Source of the DNA: Bacillota bacterium
GTDB taxonomy: Bacteria; Bacillota; Clostridia; Oscillospirales; Acutalibacteraceae
Assembly: GCA_023397245.1 (NCBI GenBank)
Contig: JAEWUH010000201.1
Span: forward strand, 1-15,911
Reading direction: 5' to 3'
Length of the DNA stretch: 15,911 nucleotides
Below are positions 7,385-13,474 of the stretch, in pieces. The translations under genes were made by a program, and so were the position numbers. Position 1 is the stretch's first letter, and each line of letters begins with the position of its first letter. The notes beneath the pieces are model-generated. The model did not search any database. It saw nothing but the letters and a program-made list of their open reading frames with translations, and was not told the DNA's origin.

Positions 7385-7900
7385 CTACATTTTTTCAGGT
7401 TCTTCATACTCCTCACCGAATGTTTCTACCGTAACCGTCTGCATAACCTCGTTCTCGAGCGGACGGTCGCTGTAATCGCGGCGAACCGATACAATGCGGT
7501 CCGCTTCGTTCATCCCCTCAATCACTTTGCCGAATGCGGCGTACTGTCCGTCAAGATGCGGCGCGTCGGCAACCATAATAAAGAACTGGGAGCCTGCGCT
7601 GTTGGGATTCATGGAACGCGCCATGGAAATGACTCCTTTGGTATGCTTCAGATCGTTTTTAAAACGATTGCCGCTGAATTCGCCTTTAATGCTGTAGCCC
7701 GGGCCGCCCATGCCCGTTCCCTCCGGGTCTCCGCCCTGAATCATGAAATCCGGAATTACGCGGTGGAAAACCGTTCCGTTATAAAATCCTTTTTTCACAA
7801 GAGAGATAAAGTTTTTTACGGTGTTCGGAGCAACTTGCGGATACAATTCAACCTTTATTGTACCGTTTTCGGTTTTAATAGTTACAATTGGATTTTTCAT
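7385..7900 (-). CDS. Peptidyl-prolyl cis-trans isomerase, cyclophilin type
   Basis: This 171-residue single-domain cyclophilin catalyses cis-trans isomerisation of Xaa-Pro bonds. There is no signal peptide, so it acts in the cytoplasm. The core is intact: TVKNFISLVKKGFY (27-40), VFHRVIPDFMIQGGD (44-58) with catalytic Arg47, Phe52 and Gln55, then GTGMGGPGYSIKGEF, and SAGSQFFIMV (101-110). The cyclosporin-contact Trp position is His115 (HLDGQYAAFG), usual in bacterial forms. ATG 7900 is chosen: the longer frame's Met at 7915 lies inside GGAGGGAATT, which is evidently the ribosome binding site. It ends in TAG, showing TAG is a working stop in this genome. It heads a probable two-gene unit with the ABC exporter, driven by the promoter just upstream. 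Confidence 0.95.
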   Translation of the reverse strand: MKNPIVTIKTENGTIKVELYPQVAPNTVKNFISLVKKGFYNGTVFHRVIPDFMIQGGDPEGTGMGGPGYSIKGEFSGNRFKNDLKHTKGVISMARSMNPNSAGSQFFIMVADAPHLDGQYAAFGKVIEGMNEADRIVSVRRDYSDRPLENEVMQTVTVETFGEEYEEPEKM

Positions 7901-7932
7901 AATAATTCCCTCCAAATCAGTTAAGTTATTCT

Positions 7933-7961
7933 ATTATAGCGAAAATATCGTTTCCGTTCAA
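7933..7961 (-). promoter_or_regulatory. Sigma-70/A promoter for cyclophilin-ABC unit
   Basis: Read on the minus strand, TTGAAC (-35, 7961-7956) and TATAAT (-10, 7938-7933) are separated by exactly 17 bases. The predicted transcript starts near 7926, giving a short leader before the GGAGGG site of the cyclophilin gene. Confidence 0.85.
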
Positions 7962-8103
7962 GTAAAATTAATTCATAAAATTCGAATAACACTTATTTTT
8001 CCGCCTGTACCTAACTGTGCAGAGTTAAGACTGCGCACAGATACACTCCTCTCCGGCCTCCACGGCTGCTGCGGCCTAAAAATTACCCGAATGAATTTAT
8101 CTG
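7962..8103. other. Gene-free divergent spacer with nested inverted repeats
   Basis: This spacer lies between two outward-facing promoters, so it is outside both predicted transcripts. It holds AATTCAT (7970-7976) facing ATGAATT (8091-8097), and inside that CTGTGC (8015-8020) facing GCACAG (8035-8040). It also holds a GC-rich block with GGCC at both ends (8055-8058 and 8073-8076). No convincing protein or known RNA family is seen. It may be an operator region, a small non-coding RNA, or the remnant of a small palindromic element. Confidence 0.4.
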
Positions 8104-8132
8104 TACTTATTATCCGTGACTTATGGTATAAT
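8104..8132 (+). promoter_or_regulatory. Extended -10 promoter for exoA
   Basis: TATAAT (8127-8132) is preceded by TATGG, giving the TGn extended -10 element. The -35 region (about 8104-8109, TACTTA) is poor, which extended -10 promoters tolerate. The start point would be near 8139, close to the GGAGGA site of exoA (8148-8153). Confidence 0.7.
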
Positions 8133-8160
8133 ATAAAAAACGATTCTGGAGGATGAAAAG

Positions 8161-8916
8161 GTGAAGCTGATTTCATGGAACGTAAACGGCCTTCGTGCCT
8201 GTATCGGCAAGGGGTTTATGGATTTTTTCAACCAGATGAACGCTGACGTCGTATGTATCCAGGAAACAAAAATGCAGCAGGATCAGGCGGAACTGATCCT
8301 GCCCGGATATAAGCAATATTGGAACTCCGCTGTGAGAAAAGGTTATTCCGGTACGGCGGTTTTTACCCGCATGGAGCCTTTAACCGTACTATACGATATC
8401 GGCGCGGAAGAGCACACCGGCGAGGGAAGAGCCATTACGCTGGAATTTGAGGATTTCTTTCTGGTTACGGTTTATACGCCGAACGCGCAGCGCGACTTGG
8501 CGCGCATCGATTACCGCATGAGCTGGGAAGACGCTTTCCGCGCGTATTTAAAGAAGTTAGACGCACAAAAACCGGTTGTCGTGTGCGGTGATATGAATGT
8601 CGCTCATAATGAAATCGATTTGAAAAACCCGAAAAGCAATCGGGGCAACGCCGGATTCTCCGACCAGGAGCGCGGGAAAATGACGGAGCTGCTCAATTCC
8701 GGGTTTACCGATACCTTCCGCTACCTTTACCCGGAGCAAAGGGAAGCTTATACCTGGTGGTCCTATATGTTCCGGGCAAGGGAAAAGAACGTCGGATGGC
8801 GTATCGATTATTTTCTGGCGTCAGACCGGCTCCGCAGCCGGATTGAGCAAAGCAGTATCCATCCCGAAGTAATGGGCAGTGACCATTGTCCGATTGAGCT
8901 TGTTCTTGCAGACTAA
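8161..8916 (+). CDS. exoA: Exodeoxyribonuclease III / AP endonuclease
   Basis: This 251-residue protein belongs to the exonuclease-endonuclease-phosphatase fold and cuts DNA at abasic sites and trims 3' ends in base-excision repair. The family's catalytic set is complete: ISWNVNGLR (4-12), IQETK with metal-binding Glu35, VYTPNAQ with Tyr105, CGDMNVAHNEIDL with Asp144 and Asn146, WRIDYFLAS, and the terminal GSDHCPIEL with Asp241 and His242. Translation starts at GTG 8161, supported by GGAGGA at 8148-8153 seven bases upstream and by the usual N-terminal KLISWNVNG. The ATG at 8154 is out of frame. The next gene begins 23 bases after its stop with no terminator between. Confidence 0.96.
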   Translation: MKLISWNVNGLRACIGKGFMDFFNQMNADVVCIQETKMQQDQAELILPGYKQYWNSAVRKGYSGTAVFTRMEPLTVLYDIGAEEHTGEGRAITLEFEDFFLVTVYTPNAQRDLARIDYRMSWEDAFRAYLKKLDAQKPVVVCGDMNVAHNEIDLKNPKSNRGNAGFSDQERGKMTELLNSGFTDTFRYLYPEQREAYTWWSYMFRAREKNVGWRIDYFLASDRLRSRIEQSSIHPEVMGSDHCPIELVLAD

Positions 8917-8939
8917 AATAAATAGGTGGGGGAAAAACA

Positions 8940-10544
8940 ATGCGACTGATTTTTTACGGCGCCGATAAAGAAGTGACCGGAAGCTGCCACTGCCTGACTG
9001 TGAACGGCAGAAAAATCCTCATAGACTGCGGTTTGCAGCAGGGAACGGATGAGGACGATAACCACAGGCTTCCGTTTTATGCTACCCAGATCGATTATGT
9101 CATTGTGACGCACGCTCACATTGACCACAGCGGAAGGCTTCCGCTGCTTGTAAAAAACGGATACGAAGGGAAAATATACGCCACAAAAGCGACCTGTGAC
9201 CTGCTTTCCATCATGCTTCGCGACAGCGCTCATATTCAGGAGATGGATGCCATCAACGAAAACCGTAAGGGAAAGCGTGCGGGCCGGGAGCCCGAAGAGC
9301 CGATTTATACGGTTGAAGACGCGCAGGAAACGCTGAGCCGTTTGGTTCCCATGAGCTACGGTGAAATGCAGGAGCTTTGCGATGGCGTAAGCTTCCGCTT
9401 TACCGATGCGGGCCATCTGCTCGGTTCGGCTTATGTGGAAATGTGGGCAACGGAAAACGGCGAGACACAGAAAATCGTTTTTTCCGGCGATATCGGCAAC
9501 TGCAACCAGCCGATTATCCGCGACCCGCAGTACATAAAGCAGGCGGATTACGTCGTTATGGAATCCACCTACGGAGACCGCGACCATGAAAAAGTGGAGA
9601 GCTATATTCCGGTTCTGGCCGATATCTTTGATAAAACGCTTTCGGGCGGCGGCAATGTTGTGATCCCGAGTTTTGCGGTCGGCCGCACACAGGAGCTGCT
9701 CTATTTCATCCGGGAGATTAAAGAGCGCAGGCTTGTGAAAAGCAACCCGGATTTTCCAGTTTACATCGACAGTCCGCTGGCCTCTGAGGCAACTAAAATT
9801 TACAGCGGCGACCTGACCGGCTATGCCGACGAGGAAACGGTTCAGCTGATTCAGTCCGGCTTTAAACCGATCAACTTTTCAAATCTGAACATCTGTGCCA
9901 GCGTGGAAGAATCCAAGCTGCTGAATGAAGACCATATCCCGAAGGTGATTATTTCTTCCAGCGGTATGTGCGAAGCCGGACGGATCCGCCATCACCTCAA
10001 GCACAATCTGTGGAGGCCGGAATGCGCGGTCGTGTTTGTGGGCTACCAGGCGAACGGAACGCTCGGCAGGATGCTGCTGGACGGAGTGGAAAAGGTAAAG
10101 CTGTTCGGAGAGGAAATTTCAGTAAAGGCCCATATCTACAATTTCAGAGCTCTTTCCGCCCATGCGGACAGAACCGGGCTTTTAAAGTGGATTAACGCTT
10201 TTGAAGAAAAGCCGCGCAGGGTGTTCGTTGTTCACGGAGAAGAAAATGTCTGTGAATTTTTCACGGAGACTCTGAAGCAGCAGGGCTATAACGCTTACGC
10301 GCCGAATTATGAGACAGTCTTTGATCTCGAAAATAACACCGTGGCGGAAGAAGGAATCGAGCCGGCAAAACGCAGTTCCGGCAAAGAGACCAAGGGCAAA
10401 AAATATTCCGCTGCGTTTATGCGGCTGACGGAAGCGGGCAAGCGCCTTTTGCGGGTTATACAAAGCAACGAAGGCGGTGCGAACAAGGATCTGGCAAAGT
10501 TTGCAGATCAAATAAACTCCCTCTGTGAAAAGTGGAACCGTTAA
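8940..10544 (+). CDS. Beta-CASP metallo-beta-lactamase, RNase-like (CPSF/TTHA0252 type)
   Basis: This 534-residue protein has an MBL core with an inserted beta-CASP domain, the architecture of nucleic-acid hydrolases such as archaeal CPSF-like and Thermus TTHA0252 RNases. Metal ligands are visible: THAHIDHSG with His58, His60, Asp62 and His63, DAGHLLGSAY with His159, and FSGDIG with Asp184. The beta-CASP motifs follow: MESTYGDRDH (207-216), SFAVGRTQELLYF (244-256), ISSSGMCEAGRIRHHL (338-353), ALSAHADR (404-411) and VVHGEE with His432. About 70 C-terminal residues beyond the core, including a Lys-rich stretch at 477-488, are an extra tail that may bind nucleic acid. GGTGGGGG at 8925-8932 supports ATG 8940. 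Substrate is most likely RNA; it is not RNase J, whose core and length differ. Confidence 0.92.
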   Translation: MRLIFYGADKEVTGSCHCLTVNGRKILIDCGLQQGTDEDDNHRLPFYATQIDYVIVTHAHIDHSGRLPLLVKNGYEGKIYATKATCDLLSIMLRDSAHIQEMDAINENRKGKRAGREPEEPIYTVEDAQETLSRLVPMSYGEMQELCDGVSFRFTDAGHLLGSAYVEMWATENGETQKIVFSGDIGNCNQPIIRDPQYIKQADYVVMESTYGDRDHEKVESYIPVLADIFDKTLSGGGNVVIPSFAVGRTQELLYFIREIKERRLVKSNPDFPVYIDSPLASEATKIYSGDLTGYADEETVQLIQSGFKPINFSNLNICASVEESKLLNEDHIPKVIISSSGMCEAGRIRHHLKHNLWRPECAVVFVGYQANGTLGRMLLDGVEKVKLFGEEISVKAHIYNFRALSAHADRTGLLKWINAFEEKPRRVFVVHGEENVCEFFTETLKQQGYNAYAPNYETVFDLENNTVAEEGIEPAKRSSGKETKGKKYSAAFMRLTEAGKRLLRVIQSNEGGANKDLAKFADQINSLCEKWNR

Positions 10545-10556
10545 TCATCAAAGAAG

Positions 10557-10584
10557 AACCCCGGCACGTTAATGTGCCGGGGTT
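10557..10584. terminator. Convergent intrinsic terminator
   Basis: The arms AACCCCGGCAC (10557-10567) and GTGCCGGGGTT (10574-10584) form a perfect 11-bp stem with a six-base loop. It lies between two converging genes, 13 bases after the MBL stop and 6 after the cyclase stop. The flank on the minus strand reads TTCTTCTTTG and is the better U-tract; the + flank is AT-rich but weak. It probably serves both directions. Confidence 0.85.
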
Positions 10585-10589
10585 AAAAT

Positions 10590-11933
10590 TTAATTGATTC
10601 GAACAATATTGCTTACCGCTGCGGGCTGGTTCTTCGGCTTAACTGCGTAAATATCATTGCAGCGTTCATTGTAAATATTATAGCAGTTCTTGCCGCGGGA
10701 TTTTGAGAAATACAGCGCCCGGTCCGCTTTCTGATAAAGCTCGGTATATGTAGTGCCGTCCTGCGGGTAAAGTGATACGCCGATGCTGCCCGAAACGATG
10801 TAACTGCCGTTTTCGCCAAGCTTAATGTCCTTGAACATATCGCAAATCATGTCCAACTTGTTAATCAGCGTGTTGAATGAATTATAGTTGTTCATATAAA
10901 TCAGAAATTCGTCGCCGCCGATTCTCCCCACGATATCCACAGGGCGGAAAAGGCCGGAAAGCTTTTCGCCTACCTGCGACAGCGCGGAATCGCCATGAAT
11001 ATGGCCGAGCGTGTCGTTAATCCTCTTGAAGTTGTCAATATCGATCATGATCACCGCGCCGGTATTCTGCGCTTTATCTTTGCCTAGCTGCGAATCAATC
11101 AGCGTCTGGGTAGCTTTCTTATTATAGAGGGTAGTCAGGCCGTCTTTTTGCGACTGCCTCAGGATTTCAAGCTCCTGCCGTTTGCGCTGGTCGATATTTT
11201 TAACATAGCCGATTACCTTTTCACTGTTGCTGCTGTTGTTGACAAGATGGATAACCGTAATAGCCATCCACTGGCTTTCTCCGTTGGCGGATTTTTGCCT
11301 GTATTCCAGATCAACCTCCGTAGTACCTTCCTGTGTGAACAGTTCCAGCAGATGAGCCCGGCCGAGCGTATCCAGAAAAATCTGTTTATCTTCTTCAAAA
11401 ACAGCATGACTTGCGATGCTTTTTACGATTTCATCATAAATCTCCGTTTTTAAAAACGGGAACGTACGGAAATACATTTCCTGACCTGAGATCAATTTAT
11501 TATGGGTTAAATCCGCCTCAAAAACTCTGTCGCAGGTAAGCTCCAGAGCAGTGCGGTATATTTTTTCATTCTCATACAGCTGATTTTGCAGGCTCCTGTT
11601 TTCTACAAGCTCTTCTGTTTGTCTTTCAACGATGCTCATGAACTGATTATAGGATTTTGAAAGCTTTTTGAAGTCGTCATTGATATCATCGCACGAAAAT
11701 CTTGCCCGGTAATCGCCCTGAATTGCTCTGTGGATGGCGGTGAGAAAATCCTCCGAGGGCTTAATCAAAAAAATCTTGAGCAACAAAATCTGCGCGATGA
11801 TCAGGACAAGTAAAGGCAGAATCAACTTTTCCGGTGTAAATAAGCTTCTGGCAAATCCATGCGTTTCTGTAAGCAGGATTAGCAGCGGAAGGGTAAGGGA
11901 AGCTGCTGCAAACCAATAACACTTATTTTTCAT
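10590..11933 (-). CDS. Membrane-bound PAS-GGDEF diguanylate cyclase
   Basis: This 447-residue protein makes c-di-GMP from two GTP. Order: helix 1 (about 5-23), short outside loop, helix 2 (36-57), a HAMP-like/coiled linker (58-120), a PAS-type sensor region (about 125-250, ending GYVKNIDQRKRQE), then GGDEF domain (258-424). The active-site motif is a canonical GGDEF (339-343) within GRIGGDEFLIYM. RPVD (330-333), five residues before it, is a proper RxxD inhibitory site. DGLTTLYNKKA and MIDIDNFKRINDTLGHIHGD carry the metal and guanine contacts. ATG 11933 is chosen because GGAGG precedes it by eight bases; a longer frame reaches 11987 but runs back toward the riboswitch. A c-di-GMP-I riboswitch and promoter precede it, so its product very likely controls its expression. 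The PAS ligand is unknown, and no EAL domain is present. Confidence 0.95.
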   Translation of the reverse strand: MKNKCYWFAAASLTLPLLILLTETHGFARSLFTPEKLILPLLVLIIAQILLLKIFLIKPSEDFLTAIHRAIQGDYRARFSCDDINDDFKKLSKSYNQFMSIVERQTEELVENRSLQNQLYENEKIYRTALELTCDRVFEADLTHNKLISGQEMYFRTFPFLKTEIYDEIVKSIASHAVFEEDKQIFLDTLGRAHLLELFTQEGTTEVDLEYRQKSANGESQWMAITVIHLVNNSSNSEKVIGYVKNIDQRKRQELEILRQSQKDGLTTLYNKKATQTLIDSQLGKDKAQNTGAVIMIDIDNFKRINDTLGHIHGDSALSQVGEKLSGLFRPVDIVGRIGGDEFLIYMNNYNSFNTLINKLDMICDMFKDIKLGENGSYIVSGSIGVSLYPQDGTTYTELYQKADRALYFSKSRGKNCYNIYNERCNDIYAVKPKNQPAAVSNIVRIN

Positions 11934-11934
11934 A

Positions 11935-11990
11935 GGACCAACCTCCAATCTCATTATGGCCCCCGGGGCAGAATTCCGGTAAGTCATAAT
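11935..11990 (-). promoter_or_regulatory. Putative expression platform of the riboswitch
   Basis: In the RNA, AUUAUG (11990-11985), directly after the aptamer, can pair with CAUAAU (11958-11953). Alternatively GGGCC (11962-11958) can pair with GGUCC (11939-11935), placing the GGAGGU ribosome site in the loop and ending one base before the start codon. The two pairings share base 11958 and look mutually exclusive. No terminator-type U run is present, so control of translation initiation is more likely than termination. The switching model is inferred by eye. Confidence 0.4.
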
Positions 11991-12073
11991 CTGTGCAGCC
12001 GGCTGGCAAGCTTTTTAAAGCGTAGCCCCTTGGCTTTGCGTCCCTGTCTTTCGGCAGGTTTGCCTTTTTACAG
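11991..12073 (-). ncRNA. Cyclic di-GMP-I (GEMM) riboswitch aptamer
   Basis: Read on the minus strand, the RNA shows the class hallmarks in order: CUGU (start of P1), AAAAAGGCAAACC, a stem CCUGCC-GAAA-GACAGG with GNRA tetraloop, GGACGCAAAGCC, a second hairpin around GCUUUAAAAAGC, then GCCAGCCGGCUGC and ACAG closing P1. The first stem carries one C-A mismatch (the usual form is CCUGUC/GACAGG). Counting back from CAAACC, the ligand-selective base equivalent to G20 of the Vibrio Vc2 aptamer is G, as for c-di-GMP; cGAMP-selective variants have A there. It lies about 25 bases after the predicted start of transcription and ends 58 bases before the cyclase start codon. Confidence 0.94.
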
Positions 12074-12104
12074 GATATGGTAGGAAATATAAATCTTATG
12101 AAAA

Positions 12105-12133
12105 ATTATACATCATATTTAGACTATTATCAA
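12105..12133 (-). promoter_or_regulatory. Sigma-70/A promoter for the riboswitch-cyclase transcript
   Basis: On the minus strand TTGATA (-35, 12133-12128) and TATAAT (-10, 12110-12105) are separated by 17 bases in very AT-rich DNA. Transcription would start near 12098, so the whole aptamer lies in the leader. It sits about 45 bases after the end of the upstream dehydratase-like gene. I see no terminator between them, so some readthrough is possible. Confidence 0.87.
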
Positions 12134-12178
12134 GAAATTCTATGAAAAGAAAACAAAAATAATTAACAAATATTACCT

Positions 12179-13465
12179 TTAGTTTTTTAAATTTCCATGC
12201 ATGGAAAGTTTTTCTTTTGCTACCGCCAGCATGAGCTTGATCCTGTTTTCCTGATTTACCCTGGTTGCGCTTGGGTCGTAGTCGATCGGCACAATGTTGG
12301 CGCGCTGGTTCACAGCCTTGATGCGGTGAATCATGCCTTTTCCGCAGATATGGTTCGGCAGGCATCCAAAGGGCTGTGTGCAGACCACGTTTTCGTAGCC
12401 CTGTTCCACCAGCTCCAGCATTTCCGCGGTAAGAAGCCAGCCTTCGCCCATCTTGTTGCCGTAGCCGATTACGTTTTTCACAAGGCTTTTGGTATGGGCA
12501 TAGGGGGTGGGAGCCAGAAATACCGGCTGGGTTTTTACGGCCTCTATCAGGATATTCTGCATTTTCAGCAGATAGTCCATCAGTGCCTTTACAATCGCAA
12601 ACTTAGCGGGATTCCCCCCGTAAAGCTTAATGTCTTCCAGACGGTTGTCCACCTTGAACAGGGCGAAATTCATGATTCCCGGCACGTTCACTTCGCAGTC
12701 CTGTTCACGCAGGAAATCCTCCAGATGGTTGTTGCCGAGCGCAGAATATTTCACATAGATTTCACCAACAACGCCCACCTTGATTTTGGGGACTTTATTG
12801 ATTTTGATTCCGGCAAAGTCCGCCGTGATGGCATTTAAGTTTTGTTTCAGGTCTTTCAGCGAAAGACCCTTTCCATCATTGAATAATTCCGTAAGGCGGT
12901 TGATCCACTTCTTAACCGCTTCGCCGCTTTCGCCTTTGTTGATTTCATAGGCTTCGGTCTGGTTATACAGCAGCATCAGCGCGTCGCCGTAAACCAGTGC
13001 GGCAATGAACTTTCTGAGCATGGGCAGGGTAAGCTTGAACCCCGGATTCCTTTCCAGCCCGGACATATTCAGGGATACCACCGGAACCTGTTCCAGTCCG
13101 GCTTTTTTCAGCGCTTTTCTTAAAAGATGAATATAATTCGAAGCACGGCAGCCGCCGCCCGTCTGGGTAATGATCAGTGCGGTGCTGTCCAGGTCATATT
13201 GCCCGGAATGCAGCGCGTCGATAAACTGCCCGATGACCAGCAGAGCAGGGTAGCAGGTATCGTTATGGACGTATTTCAGACCTTCCTGCACCACGTTCGG
13301 GCCGTCGTTGGTCAAAAGCTCCACGCGGTAGCCGCAGTTTTTCAGGACGTTCACGATCAGTTCAAAATGAATCGGAGCCATCATAGGGCAGAGGATGGTA
13401 TATTCTTTTTTCATCTCTTTGGTAAAAAGCAGCCGTCCGTTATTGCTGAATTTCAGTTCCGCCAT
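12179..13465 (-). CDS. 2-hydroxyacyl-CoA dehydratase-like protein (HGD-D/HgdB superfamily)
   Basis: This 428-residue protein matches the dehydratase-like portion that in many Clostridia is fused to the end of a very long activase-related protein. It has eight cysteines. Likely cluster ligands lie in DTCYPALLVIGQ (Cys71), QTGGGCRASNYI (Cys106) and CTQPFGCLPNHICGKGM (Cys362, 368, 374). Other family blocks are GEIYVKYSALGNNHLEDFL (235-252) and the end IDYDPSATRVNQENRIKLM. It presumably holds an Fe-S cluster that receives low-potential electrons from the ATPase encoded just upstream; genuine dehydratases, benzoyl-CoA-type reductases and double-cubane-cluster reductases share this fold. The actual substrate is unknown and need not be a CoA ester. 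GAGGTG upstream supports ATG 13465, nine bases after the partner's stop. Confidence 0.85.
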   Translation of the reverse strand: MAELKFSNNGRLLFTKEMKKEYTILCPMMAPIHFELIVNVLKNCGYRVELLTNDGPNVVQEGLKYVHNDTCYPALLVIGQFIDALHSGQYDLDSTALIITQTGGGCRASNYIHLLRKALKKAGLEQVPVVSLNMSGLERNPGFKLTLPMLRKFIAALVYGDALMLLYNQTEAYEINKGESGEAVKKWINRLTELFNDGKGLSLKDLKQNLNAITADFAGIKINKVPKIKVGVVGEIYVKYSALGNNHLEDFLREQDCEVNVPGIMNFALFKVDNRLEDIKLYGGNPAKFAIVKALMDYLLKMQNILIEAVKTQPVFLAPTPYAHTKSLVKNVIGYGNKMGEGWLLTAEMLELVEQGYENVVCTQPFGCLPNHICGKGMIHRIKAVNQRANIVPIDYDPSATRVNQENRIKLMLAVAKEKLSMHGNLKN

Positions 13466-13474
13466 GCGCTCACC

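Noticed and set aside
7973..8176. Minus-strand 67-residue open frame in the spacer
   Set aside because: It starts inside exoA and runs through the opposite promoter; no ribosome site or recognised motif.
11948..11973. GCCCCGGGGGC block as a riboswitch-linked terminator
   Set aside because: The palindrome has no usable loop and no U-tract follows; the ribosome site and start codon come directly after.
12074..12178. Terminator between the dehydratase-like gene and the riboswitch promoter
   Set aside because: The region is AT-rich with no GC-containing hairpin before a T run.
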